Assembly (NCBI RefSeq): GCF_026005215.1
Contig: NZ_BPMA01000009.1
Location: forward strand, 1 to 64,000
DNA length: 64,000 nt
Direction of reading: 5' to 3'
Origin: Capnocytophaga catalasegens
Lineage (GTDB): Bacteria; Bacteroidota; Bacteroidia; Flavobacteriales; Flavobacteriaceae
Each line of letters begins with the position of its first letter. The first letter of the stretch is position 1. Below are positions 26,181 to 33,413 of this stretch, piece by piece. The translations under genes and the position numbers were made by a program. Under the pieces are notes generated by a model. It worked only from the letters and a program-made list of their open reading frames with translations, had not been told where the DNA came from and ran no database searches.

Positions 26181-26817
26181 TTACTTCTCGCCAAGATTGC
26201 CAATACGACTATCAATTTCTTTAAAATCTTCCTCATTGGTAGCGGCATAACACATATCGTAATAAGTTCCGTTATTAAAAATAGCAATAACATCGCTGTC
26301 AGAATTGCCATAAAAATCAATTCCTATCCACTTGCTAAAAGTGAAAGGCTTCTTTTGGAAATTTTGCCTGATAAATTCCAATTCTTCCTCGTTAATAAAC
26401 AAAAAATCTTCCGAAGTATAGTCCAAACCAAACACCGCTTGTAAGTTTGCCATTGCATTGAAGAAATCCGTGAGCGTCTCGAACTCTTTTTCCCAAGTTT
26501 CTTCATCTTTACTCATATAAACAGATGGATTTTCCTCCGTAAGGTCATCTTTATGAATCGCCCAAAGACAAGCCTATTGATTTTCAGCATAAAAAATAAA
26601 ATAATCCTCGTTTTTTGACCATTGCACTTGCTCAGGAAGCAGCAAAGTATCTTGCGTTTGGTTCAGCTCAACTATTTTTCCTAACTGAAAATAATAATCA
26701 TACAACACTTGCGGAATATTCGGACTTATTTTTCGGATATTTTGTAGCTCTTCATCATTAAATCCATCATTTTCTTTAATATTAAAAAGCGTTTTAATAT
26801 AATTAAAATTCGGTCAT
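26181..26817 (-). pseudogene. SUKH (SMI1/KNR4-like) immunity-type gene, broken
   Basis: Two lesions split one recognisable protein. ATG 26817 gives MTEF, then a T-run shift; in the corrected frame it continues NYIKTLFNIKENDGFNDEEL. The frame then runs through VLYDYYFQLGKIVELNQTQD and NEDYFIFYAENQ to an in-frame TAG at 26576-26574, where families of this type usually have Gly. After the stop the same frame continues ACLWAIHKDDLTEENPSVY and a helical C-terminal part of 111 residues from ATG 26516. The YFIFYAENQ-x-ACLWAI block followed by D-L-x-x-x-NP-x-V-Y is characteristic of SUKH/SMI1-KNR4 proteins, widely used as immunity proteins against polymorphic toxins. The downstream 111-residue piece could still be translated on its own. 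Confidence 0.7.
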
Positions 26818-26834
26818 TGTCTTATTTTTTGGTT

Positions 26835-27266
26835 TCACACGATTGCAAAATCTTCAAAGAAATCTAATTTTTCTCTGCTGAAAGCTATCAAAAGGCGTTT
26901 TTCAGGAATTTTTTTCTTGCCAAAACCTCCCAAACTGATGCCTAATGTTCTAAAAGTAGTGTAATGCTTTCCTTCCACAAAATTGGGGTCAATTTCCTTA
27001 AGTTTTTCTAATCCTAAACTGAAAATATCGTAATTTTCAATGATAGGAGTGGTATCTTTTAAGCAAATCACCTGATTTAGAATATAATTATTCCCTATTT
27101 TATCATAAATAAGCTCTTGTGCGTTGCGAAATTCAGTGATTCTTCCCATAATATTATCTATTTCTACTCTGGAAGCCTCTCCAAATTGCTCTATAATCTC
27201 TTTTTGAGTCTTTTCGAAAGTAAAATCGCCTACACTTTCATAAGATTTGATACTAATTTTGTTCAT
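26835..27266 (-). CDS. Unrecognised cytosolic protein of the accessory island
   Basis: A 143-residue soluble protein without a signal peptide (MNKISIKSYESVGDFTFEKT, then QKEIIEQFGEASRVEIDNIM). The charged, mixed alpha/beta sequence ends RLLIAFSREKLDFFEDFAIV. I do not recognise the family, but the size and its place directly before a broken SUKH gene fit an immunity protein. It is 42 nt after the 338-residue gene and 17 nt before the SUKH remnant, so these are one operon. Confidence 0.6.
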   Translation of the reverse strand: MNKISIKSYESVGDFTFEKTQKEIIEQFGEASRVEIDNIMGRITEFRNAQELIYDKIGNNYILNQVICLKDTTPIIENYDIFSLGLEKLKEIDPNFVEGKHYTTFRTLGISLGGFGKKKIPEKRLLIAFSREKLDFFEDFAIV

Positions 27267-27308
27267 AATTTCGGAATTTTTAATTATTTTATTGTAGTTC
27301 TCTTTTGT

Positions 27309-28325
27309 TTATTCTTCATTTTTGTCTTTTATCTTTGGAATTTCAATATTCGGAAGCTCATCGCCCAATTTTTTAGCAATTTGATAGTGTGACCAATTCT
27401 CAATTTCCTCCTCTCCGTAGATAATCATTCGTATTTCAATGTCGCGGGTATCCATATCGCCTAAATACATCTGTTGATGCTCTGGAACTCGCTCGTAAGC
27501 CTCTTGCAATAGATTTTTATTTTCCAACGTAGGATTATTTTTAAATTCTTCAAAGGCTTTCTTGCAAAGGTCGAAGTAAGTTGGCTCATTATTTAGCTTT
27601 CTGAAAGTTTCCTCTAACTCACCTAATATATCTTCTATGTCATTGCTCCACGATTTATCATCAATAGTGAAACTTCCTAATCCATAGATGTTTATAATAG
27701 TATTTTTAGGCGGATTGGTAATGATTTTTTTCTCTGCTACGAGCTTTTTAAATTCTTCAAAATTTACTTCAAAAGGTGTTTCAAGCCTTGTTATCTGCAA
27801 AGTTCTGTCTGCAAAAGCCAACACTTTTACTAAATGATATGTCCCATTTTCTTTATAGAAAAGATTTATTTTTTTGCCATCAATTTTTTTAGTGTCAAAA
27901 GGATTATCAGGATATTTTTCTTTATAAATAGTTCCTTCTCCATTTTCACCAATGGTAACTTCACCTATTTTTCTTTCAACATAAGTATAAATATTCTTCC
28001 ATTGAGGATTCATCTCTCGAATTAGGCTCTCTACATAATCAATAAAGCTCTTTTTGTTAAAAATCCAATTTGAATTTTTAATTTTCCAACTGCCAAGATT
28101 AAAAATAGAGATATTTTCTCTATCAGGAATGTTCAAAACTACCCATTCTTGCTTTATTTCATCTTTAAAAATCTCAAAATCGTGAAAATTCCAGCAATAT
28201 ACTCTACCATTTTCGTAAATATCTAAATCTACGAAATGATAACCACCATTTTGGATAATTGCAGGAATAGAAACTCCCTGAATTTCTTGTGTTTTATAAA
28301 CTTTATTTGAGGATTTGAATGTCAT
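27309..28325 (-). CDS. Unrecognised 338-residue soluble protein of the accessory island
   Basis: No signal peptide or membrane segment. Two halves are visible. The N-terminal ~190 residues are strand-rich, with YHFVDLDIYENGRVYCWNF (~30-48) and repeated NIYxYGLGSFxIxxxxW-like blocks: ISIFNLGSWKIKNSNW (~72-87) and INIYGLGSFTIDDKSW (~208-223), an internal repeat. The C-terminal ~120 residues are helical and acidic. No family recognised with confidence. A good promoter stands just upstream, and the 143-residue gene follows. The internal repeat suggests one domain used twice. Confidence 0.6.
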   Translation of the reverse strand: MTFKSSNKVYKTQEIQGVSIPAIIQNGGYHFVDLDIYENGRVYCWNFHDFEIFKDEIKQEWVVLNIPDRENISIFNLGSWKIKNSNWIFNKKSFIDYVESLIREMNPQWKNIYTYVERKIGEVTIGENGEGTIYKEKYPDNPFDTKKIDGKKINLFYKENGTYHLVKVLAFADRTLQITRLETPFEVNFEEFKKLVAEKKIITNPPKNTIINIYGLGSFTIDDKSWSNDIEDILGELEETFRKLNNEPTYFDLCKKAFEEFKNNPTLENKNLLQEAYERVPEHQQMYLGDMDTRDIEIRMIIYGEEEIENWSHYQIAKKLGDELPNIEIPKIKDKNEE

Positions 28326-28353
28326 AATACTTTTATTTAATGATTATTGGTTG

Positions 28354-28387
28354 CAAAAATATAGGGTTTTTTCGATAAAAAATCAAA
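28354..28387 (-). promoter_or_regulatory. Promoter of the island operon
   Basis: On the minus strand TTTG (28387-28384) and TATTTTTG (28361-28354) are 22 nt apart, 28 nt before the ATG at 28325. This fits the Bacteroidota promoter and shows the island genes from 28325 leftward have their own transcription start. Confidence 0.65.
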
Positions 28388-28486
28388 ACGAGCGTCTACA
28401 AAGTGTCTACAAGTGGGTGTTTTTTAGCTAATAATGATTAAAAAAACTGCCAAAGGCTTATTCCGATGACAGTTATGGTTAAAAGT

Positions 28487-29143
28487 TTAGCGAACAGACT
28501 TTCCGAACATTTGCAGGAACTGAGGTTCTTCTGCAAGGGCGTATTTTGAGTACGAATACAACTCACGCATCCATTTATCAAGGTTCTCGAAGGCTTTATT
28601 TTTGTCTTTTGTAGCCTGTTCGCTTTCGTTTTTTTCTTGCGAATAGGTAGCGTACAAATCTTTTGCCTCGTTTACCGCCGAAATCTGATTATTAACCATT
28701 TCTTCAGTTATTTTTACGCGTTCCAAAGCCTTTCTAAGTGGCTCTTGCTGACTAAGATTGACATAAAATCGAGTCATTTCTTCCAACAGAACAATAATTA
28801 CCCCCGATGTTTTTTCATTCAGCCCAAGAGTTACTTTAGCTATCTCATTTTCTTTGAAAACGAGCCTCGCTTTGTTGCGATGTTCGCGATAAAGTTTGCT
28901 AACATCGTCCATTTTTAGCTTAAAATTCAGATACGATACCCTTTCTTCTTCAGTTTCTTTCTTATTAACGCCGTATTTGGACTGAGCAGCAGTGTACAGG
29001 GATTTCCCCTTGGCAATTTCATCGGAAGAATAGCCGTAATTGTCTAATTTTTCAGCAATTTTGCTGTTGTTTTCTAATGTTTCAAAAAGAATTTTGGCAT
29101 TTTGAAGCATTTCTTCGTTGGTAAAATAATTTTTTTGTGCCAT
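28487..29143 (-). CDS. Hypothetical helical protein
   Basis: A 218-residue soluble protein starting MAQKNYFTNEEMLQNAKILF. I take ATG 29143; the 20 residues upstream in frame are Lys- and AT-codon-rich non-coding-like sequence. The whole length is predicted helical with long amphipathic stretches, suggesting a helical bundle or coiled coil. No family or catalytic motif is recognised. It has its own gap of 161 nt to the island operon, so it is probably transcribed separately. Confidence 0.6.
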   Translation of the reverse strand: MAQKNYFTNEEMLQNAKILFETLENNSKIAEKLDNYGYSSDEIAKGKSLYTAAQSKYGVNKKETEEERVSYLNFKLKMDDVSKLYREHRNKARLVFKENEIAKVTLGLNEKTSGVIIVLLEEMTRFYVNLSQQEPLRKALERVKITEEMVNNQISAVNEAKDLYATYSQEKNESEQATKDKNKAFENLDKWMRELYSYSKYALAEEPQFLQMFGKSVR

Positions 29144-29331
29144 AGCTTTTTTCTTTTTAATAAATTGAACAATATTGGTGTTTATAAAATAAGTGTAAAA
29201 CACTATTTTTCTTATTTTAATGCCATTTGGTATCTTATCAAAAGGAAGATTTTTTATAAAATCCTATTCAGGGGACAAGTTACAAAAAATATTTTAATTA
29301 TTTTATTTTTTATGGAATTTTTTTTACACCC

Positions 29332-29359
29332 GTAGAGACGCAATGCATTGCATCTCTAC
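29332..29359. repeat. 28-bp palindrome of a widespread extragenic repeat type
   Basis: GTAGAGACGCAATG followed by CATTGCATCTCTAC: a 14+14 inverted repeat with no loop and one mismatch. Sequences very close to this palindrome are found scattered between genes in many bacteria, including Bacteroidota and cyanobacteria. It stands immediately before the 42-bp tandem repeats. Confidence 0.7.
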
Positions 29360-29371
29360 AATATTTTCTGC

Positions 29372-29508
29372 TCTCATTCTTCTGCATTCCGCCCCTAAAA
29401 TCTCATTTTCCGCCCTTATTCTTCTGTATTCCGCCCCTAAAATATTATTTTCCTCCCTCATTCTTCTATATTCCGCCCTTAAAATCTTATTTTCCGCTCT
29501 TATTATTT
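29372..29508. repeat. 42-bp tandem repeat, about 3.3 copies
   Basis: Copies begin at 29374, 29416, 29458 and (partial) 29500. Each contains CATTCTTCTGCATTCCGCCC or a near match, then CTAAAATCTCATTTTCCGCC or a near match. The period of 42 is a multiple of three, so a plus-strand frame reads as a 14-residue repeat (SALILLYSAPKILF); there is no other sign of a gene. The 442-bp gap 29144-29585 otherwise holds only AT-rich sequence and the palindrome at 29332. Confidence 0.85.
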
Positions 29509-29585
29509 GTTATTATAACCAAAAAAATCTTTGTAATAAAAGCTATTACACCCATTTTACAAAGGTTTTTCAGTGAAATAAATCC

Positions 29586-31883
29586 TTAGTCTATTAACAA
29601 CGAGTTTAGATTCTCTATTTTCCTTGCCCACGCTACATTATAAATGGTATCGGCGATTGTTGGGTCAGAAACTTCCTCTAAAAATTGGGCTTTTGCCTTT
29701 ATTTTTAATATTTTACCGATGCTTATCTTCGATTGTAGCTTTAAAAGCATCGCACTTACGGCATCTCTATCCAAATTATGTACTGTTTGTCCGTCAAAAG
29801 GCATTTCTAACCAGATAATTTCGGCATTTAATACATCAAGCACCCCAAAAACGAGTCCTTTTTGCAGTGTTTGAGAGATACGCACCTGTTTTATAACGCA
29901 CGAGGGGTCGTACGCTACGCCACTTCGCTCTGAAATCTTCATTTTGTGCTTTGAATCCATCCAACCGACCACCAAATTTGGCGAAATACTCCCCACACTA
30001 TACGCATTGCAGGTAAAAGTAACATATTCGGCATTCATTTTACGCAATTCGTTTACATTTATCTCGATGTACTCGGCTGTTCCTACCTTATTGGGAATTT
30101 CCCTGATGTCGCCGCTATGTTTTGCTCCCTTCGTGGTCAGATTTGCGTAGTTACAGACTGCCATTTCTCCGTTGTGATAGGCTATATTACAAGATAAATC
30201 CATATCCAAATGCTGAGCGGGAAGTCCTTCGCCCCATTGCATAAATAACCGAATGGTGTTGCCCTCTAACGGAATGCGTTCGCCCATAAAAGTAGGCTCA
30301 AAGTCCTGTATATTCTGCCCTCTGTCGCCTATCGGAAACGGAATTTTGTACAATTCAGGGTCAATATATATTCTCTGAAAATCAACCTCTTGCTTTTCAA
30401 ATCGCTCCTTGAATGCTTTTAAGCAAAGTTGTTGTATTTGCTTAGTCATTTGACTGAGTTCTTCCTTAGAATACAACGAAGTATACTGATTGGCAGGTAT
30501 ATTTTTGCGAATGCCCGTTATTGAGCGAACACTTCGGGTTGTTTCGTGCTGAAAATACAATCCTGCGTACGATTCCAACGCCAAAAGGAGTCGCATCGGC
30601 ACTTTTGGAGTGATTTCTTTGAATGCTTCGATGGTAATATCGGCTCCAAACCAAAGCATATTGGCAAAAAGAGACCTTGCGAAGAGTCCTGGGCGTTGTT
30701 TGAGCAATGAAAAAGTGTTTTCGGCGTCGCTTTTCATCCGAAAATGGTTTATTCTGCCCTGCCAGACCTCATATACTTGGTTGTAGAAGATGTCCAACAG
30801 CTCACGAAGGTTCTCAAAGCCCGATTTTTTGCTATATTCAGCCAATCGTAAGGCACGGATAAACCGCACCCACATATTCCGCTTCGGATGCATCTGTTCT
30901 GCCATCTTCTCAGGGGTTAATTCCATCGAATTGAGCCAATTTGCCACCATTTTGGCTTCTTTTCGGGTGTATTTTAGCTTTAAATCTTGTTTTGAAGCTA
31001 TTTTGGCAAAGGTACTAAGGTTGTGCAAAGGTGAAATATGGCTGTGATTCTTCGCATTTTTGTTGATAAGGGTCTTCGGTTCGATAATTTGCAGAAAACC
31101 AGTCTTTTTATACCACAAATATCGCATAATATCAGTCGGACTTTTGAAAAAATGCCCTGCCTGTTCGCCTTTTCCCTGAGCAATGAGTTCATCTACCACC
31201 AAAACGAGGGTTTCTTTCATCGAAATAGTGATATTTCCTTGGTAATCAATGTTTTTTAATAAGATTTTGAGGCTATCGGACTGCGTAGCATCTAACGGAA
31301 TCTTCGAAGCAAGGATATTCTCAAAATATAGAACGATGTCTTTATCTGTCCATAGGTCGAGGAGCCTCCTTTTACTGCCTTTGTGTTCGAGTTTTAGCTT
31401 ATCGAACACAAAAGGAGTCCCGCAGAAAGGGCAACCGTTGTATCTATGCAGTGGAAAAGTGCCATTCGGAATCAAATGACCACAATTGAGCCGCACCCCT
31501 TGGTAAAGGTCATAATCATAGGCGTTATCGTAGTAATACTCCCATATTTTGAGGGAGGGAAAATCGTTTATTTCATCGTTGTAGAAGGCTGTTATCCAGT
31601 GGTCGTAGATAGTTTCGCCAGTGGGGATGTCCCAATTCTTGACAAGAGGTGTCCAATTGAGCTTCGTCCCAAGTATTTCCTCGATACAGGTTACTATTTC
31701 GCTTATTTCCGCCTCTGAAAGGGTACTAAGGGCGTACAAAAGTGCCTCACTGACTTCAAATCCGTGCTTACTGAGCGTATTTAGTAACAAAAGGGAAGTT
31801 TTTTTAGGCTCTCGGAAGGTTGTTTGAGCCTCTTTGATGTAAATTTTACCCTGCCTGATGGCTATTCTTTGCAAATCTTTCAT
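29586..31883 (-). CDS. MXAN_6230/SCO0854-type prokaryotic RING-domain protein
   Basis: A 765-residue soluble protein. A small zinc-ribbon/RING-like region lies at residues ~133-157: NCGHLIPNGTFPLH (Cys134, His136, His146) and CPFCGTPF (Cys151, Cys154). The long middle is helical. The C-terminal third carries a beta domain reading LDMDLSCNIAYHNGEMAVCN, GAKHSGDIREIP and EYIEINVNELRKM, which resembles the TerD-type/calcium-binding end seen in proteins named MXAN_6230/SCO0854 family. These are linked by context to tellurite-type stress and phage-defence networks; the exact role is unknown. Only about half the metal ligands of a full RING are visible. The leader RNA is structured. Confidence 0.65.
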   Translation of the reverse strand: MKDLQRIAIRQGKIYIKEAQTTFREPKKTSLLLLNTLSKHGFEVSEALLYALSTLSEAEISEIVTCIEEILGTKLNWTPLVKNWDIPTGETIYDHWITAFYNDEINDFPSLKIWEYYYDNAYDYDLYQGVRLNCGHLIPNGTFPLHRYNGCPFCGTPFVFDKLKLEHKGSKRRLLDLWTDKDIVLYFENILASKIPLDATQSDSLKILLKNIDYQGNITISMKETLVLVVDELIAQGKGEQAGHFFKSPTDIMRYLWYKKTGFLQIIEPKTLINKNAKNHSHISPLHNLSTFAKIASKQDLKLKYTRKEAKMVANWLNSMELTPEKMAEQMHPKRNMWVRFIRALRLAEYSKKSGFENLRELLDIFYNQVYEVWQGRINHFRMKSDAENTFSLLKQRPGLFARSLFANMLWFGADITIEAFKEITPKVPMRLLLALESYAGLYFQHETTRSVRSITGIRKNIPANQYTSLYSKEELSQMTKQIQQLCLKAFKERFEKQEVDFQRIYIDPELYKIPFPIGDRGQNIQDFEPTFMGERIPLEGNTIRLFMQWGEGLPAQHLDMDLSCNIAYHNGEMAVCNYANLTTKGAKHSGDIREIPNKVGTAEYIEINVNELRKMNAEYVTFTCNAYSVGSISPNLVVGWMDSKHKMKISERSGVAYDPSCVIKQVRISQTLQKGLVFGVLDVLNAEIIWLEMPFDGQTVHNLDRDAVSAMLLKLQSKISIGKILKIKAKAQFLEEVSDPTIADTIYNVAWARKIENLNSLLID

Positions 31884-32051
31884 AATAAATAAGTTAAAAA
31901 GTCAGGTAATGGGCTTTCTTAGTAACTTAACAGGTTATTTTAGAAGTAAGAAAGCCTTGACCTGATGTATTTTAAAGGTAATCGTGGGAGTATTCTGTCC
32001 TAAAAGAGTTGAAGTAACTCCCACTTGACCTGTTTTTTATCATTTCTGCTG
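31884..32051 (-). promoter_or_regulatory. Structured 5' leader of the RING-protein gene (candidate attenuator/riboswitch)
   Basis: Read on the minus strand, two hairpins lie between the promoter-like box and the ATG at 31883. The first has arms GTGGGAGT (32024-32017) and ACTCCCAC (31991-31984). The second has arms CAGGTCAAGGCTTTCTTA-type (31966-31946) and TAAGAAAGCC...ACCTG (31922-31903) and is followed by TTTTT. CAGGTCAAG occurs twice and (A)ACCTG twice, so alternative pairings exist. GAGTT/AACTC can also pair inside the first hairpin. Such mutually exclusive folds are typical of switches, but no known riboswitch class is recognised. Hairpin 2 could also serve as terminator for the upstream gene. 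Confidence 0.45.
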
Positions 32052-32059
32052 CAAAGGTA
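32052..32059 (-). promoter_or_regulatory. -7 box candidate for the RING-protein gene
   Basis: TACCTTTG followed by C on the minus strand matches TAnnTTTG. No TTTG lies at the usual distance upstream. A start about 7 nt downstream would give a leader of about 160 nt holding the two hairpins. Confidence 0.4.
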
Positions 32060-32103
32060 AAACACAGATACGCAATGTTTTTGCGTCAGATACTATTTAT
32101 GAT

Positions 32104-33081
32104 TTAATTAACAGTTAAAAGATTGCATCCTCGTATATCGGCATTGTCGAATCTGCCCAAAATTTCAAAAGTTCCATCAGAAAATATTCTTCCTAAATCT
32201 TGTGTTGCAATAAAACTACACGAGTGAATATTAGCAAGGTCAATAATATTGATTCCTCCTGTTTTTCCACAAGCGTTGAAAGAAAAGGCATCTTCGGGAT
32301 CTCTAACAAGTACTTTCAGCCAAGGAACGGGTTTAAATATTCCTCCTCCTTGCGAATATGCCTGTGAAAGCATTTCGGTCATACCATACTCTGAATGAAT
32401 AGCTTGCACTCCCATCTTTTGACAAAGAATATGATGTAATTCTTCTCTTATTAGTTCTTTTCGCTTGCCTTTCATCCCTCCTGTTTCCATAACTATCGTA
32501 TTTTGTAAGGAAAAAGAATATTTTTCGACTAAATCTAACAAAGCGTAAGACACACCTATAAGCAGAATTTTGTGTCCATAAGCATCTAATTGATTGATTT
32601 TCAAAGCTAATTCATCTATATTATATAAATAAAAACCACTTTGAGCATTTTGAGTATGCGCTATCAAATCATTTACCATATAAATTAGAGACGAGCCAGA
32701 ACGCTTCAAATACGAAGGTAAAAGAGCTAAAATTGTATAATCTTGTGGTTTTCCATAAAAAAGTTCAAATCCGCGCTGAAAACTCTCTTCATACAAAGGA
32801 ATGTCTTTAACAAAATGCTTAGATGGTATCATTTGAGTAGTTCCACTGCTTGTGAAAAAATGTTGGGGTTGTGTATTTCCACAAAAAATAGGTCTTTCCT
32901 TGAAGAATTCTATTGGAAGAAAAGGAATTTCTTGTAAAGAGGTTATTTTTTGCGGATTTCTATCAAGTAAATTACAAAATTGCTTATATACTTTATTATT
33001 TTCATATTGAAAACAAAAAACTTCAAGAGCTTTTTGCTCAAAATTTGTATCACAAACTGAAAAAAGAGCTTCTCTGTCCAT
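32104..33081 (-). CDS. LuxE/PaaK-like acyl-transferase/ligase family protein
   Basis: A 325-residue cytosolic protein of the short AMP-binding-like group related to LuxE (acyl-protein synthetase). The nucleotide loop FFTSSGTTQMIPSKH is at ~92-106, and SEYGMTEMLSQAYS (~235-248) matches the conserved Y-G-x-T-E block. It lacks the larger C-terminal part of typical AMP ligases, as is normal for this family. It may activate or transfer fatty acyl or aryl groups to a carrier or lipid. It is not beside other lipid genes here. A promoter box (TATATTTG) stands 22 nt before the ATG. Confidence 0.75.
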   Translation of the reverse strand: MDREALFSVCDTNFEQKALEVFCFQYENNKVYKQFCNLLDRNPQKITSLQEIPFLPIEFFKERPIFCGNTQPQHFFTSSGTTQMIPSKHFVKDIPLYEESFQRGFELFYGKPQDYTILALLPSYLKRSGSSLIYMVNDLIAHTQNAQSGFYLYNIDELALKINQLDAYGHKILLIGVSYALLDLVEKYSFSLQNTIVMETGGMKGKRKELIREELHHILCQKMGVQAIHSEYGMTEMLSQAYSQGGGIFKPVPWLKVLVRDPEDAFSFNACGKTGGINIIDLANIHSCSFIATQDLGRIFSDGTFEILGRFDNADIRGCNLLTVN

Positions 33082-33103
33082 AAACTATAAATTTCTTTCG
33101 TTG

Positions 33104-33111
33104 CAAATATA
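33104..33111 (-). promoter_or_regulatory. -7 box of the LuxE/PaaK-like gene
   Basis: TATATTTG on the minus strand fits TAnnTTTG. At about 17 nt upstream TTTA is found in place of TTTG. The box is 22 nt before the ATG at 33081. Confidence 0.55.
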
Positions 33112-33137
33112 CAAATTCTATATCTATCTAAATAAAA

Positions 33138-33165
33138 AAACCACCTTTTTAGGTGGTTTCAAATT
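33138..33165 (-). terminator. Terminator after tRNA-Gln
   Basis: On the minus strand AAACCACC-TAAAA-AGGTGGTTTTTTT: a stem of eight bases ending in a T run, 26 nt after the tRNA gene and before the promoter of the next gene. Confidence 0.85.
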
Positions 33166-33191
33166 TTACAAAAAAAATCTTAACATTTTCG

Positions 33192-33262
33192 TTGGTCTAC
33201 AGGGACTCGAACCCCGAATAACAGAACCAAAATCTGCTGTGTTACCATTACACCATAGACCA
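33192..33262 (-). tRNA. tRNA-Gln (anticodon TTG)
   Basis: The minus strand folds as a cloverleaf. Acceptor arms are TGGTCTA (5') and TAGACCA (3'), the D-arm is GTG-TAATGGTAA-CAC, the anticodon stem is CAGA/TCTG around a loop TTTTGGT with anticodon TTG, and the T-arm contains GGTTCGAGTCC. The discriminator base is A (33192). CCA is not encoded. Confidence 0.93.
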
Positions 33263-33413
33263 TTTTTTATTTGCGGTGCAAAGATATAACCTTTTTTTGA
33301 AATTGCAAAATATATTTTACTTTTTTTAAAAAAATATTTTTTTATGATTACAAATTAGGTTTATACCATAATTATTTAGTATATTCGCCTCCTAAAAATA
33401 ATATTGTAAGATT

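Noticed and set aside
29372..29508. CRISPR array
   Set aside because: The 42-bp units are contiguous with no unique spacers and no cas genes are near.
29343..29576. A 77-residue plus-strand frame with 14-residue repeats as a protein gene
   Set aside because: It is made by the 42-bp DNA repeats; composition is artificial and no start signals are seen.
29836..31827. Plus-strand frames opposite the RING-protein gene
   Set aside because: They are shadows; the minus-strand frame is long, continuous and carries recognisable motifs.
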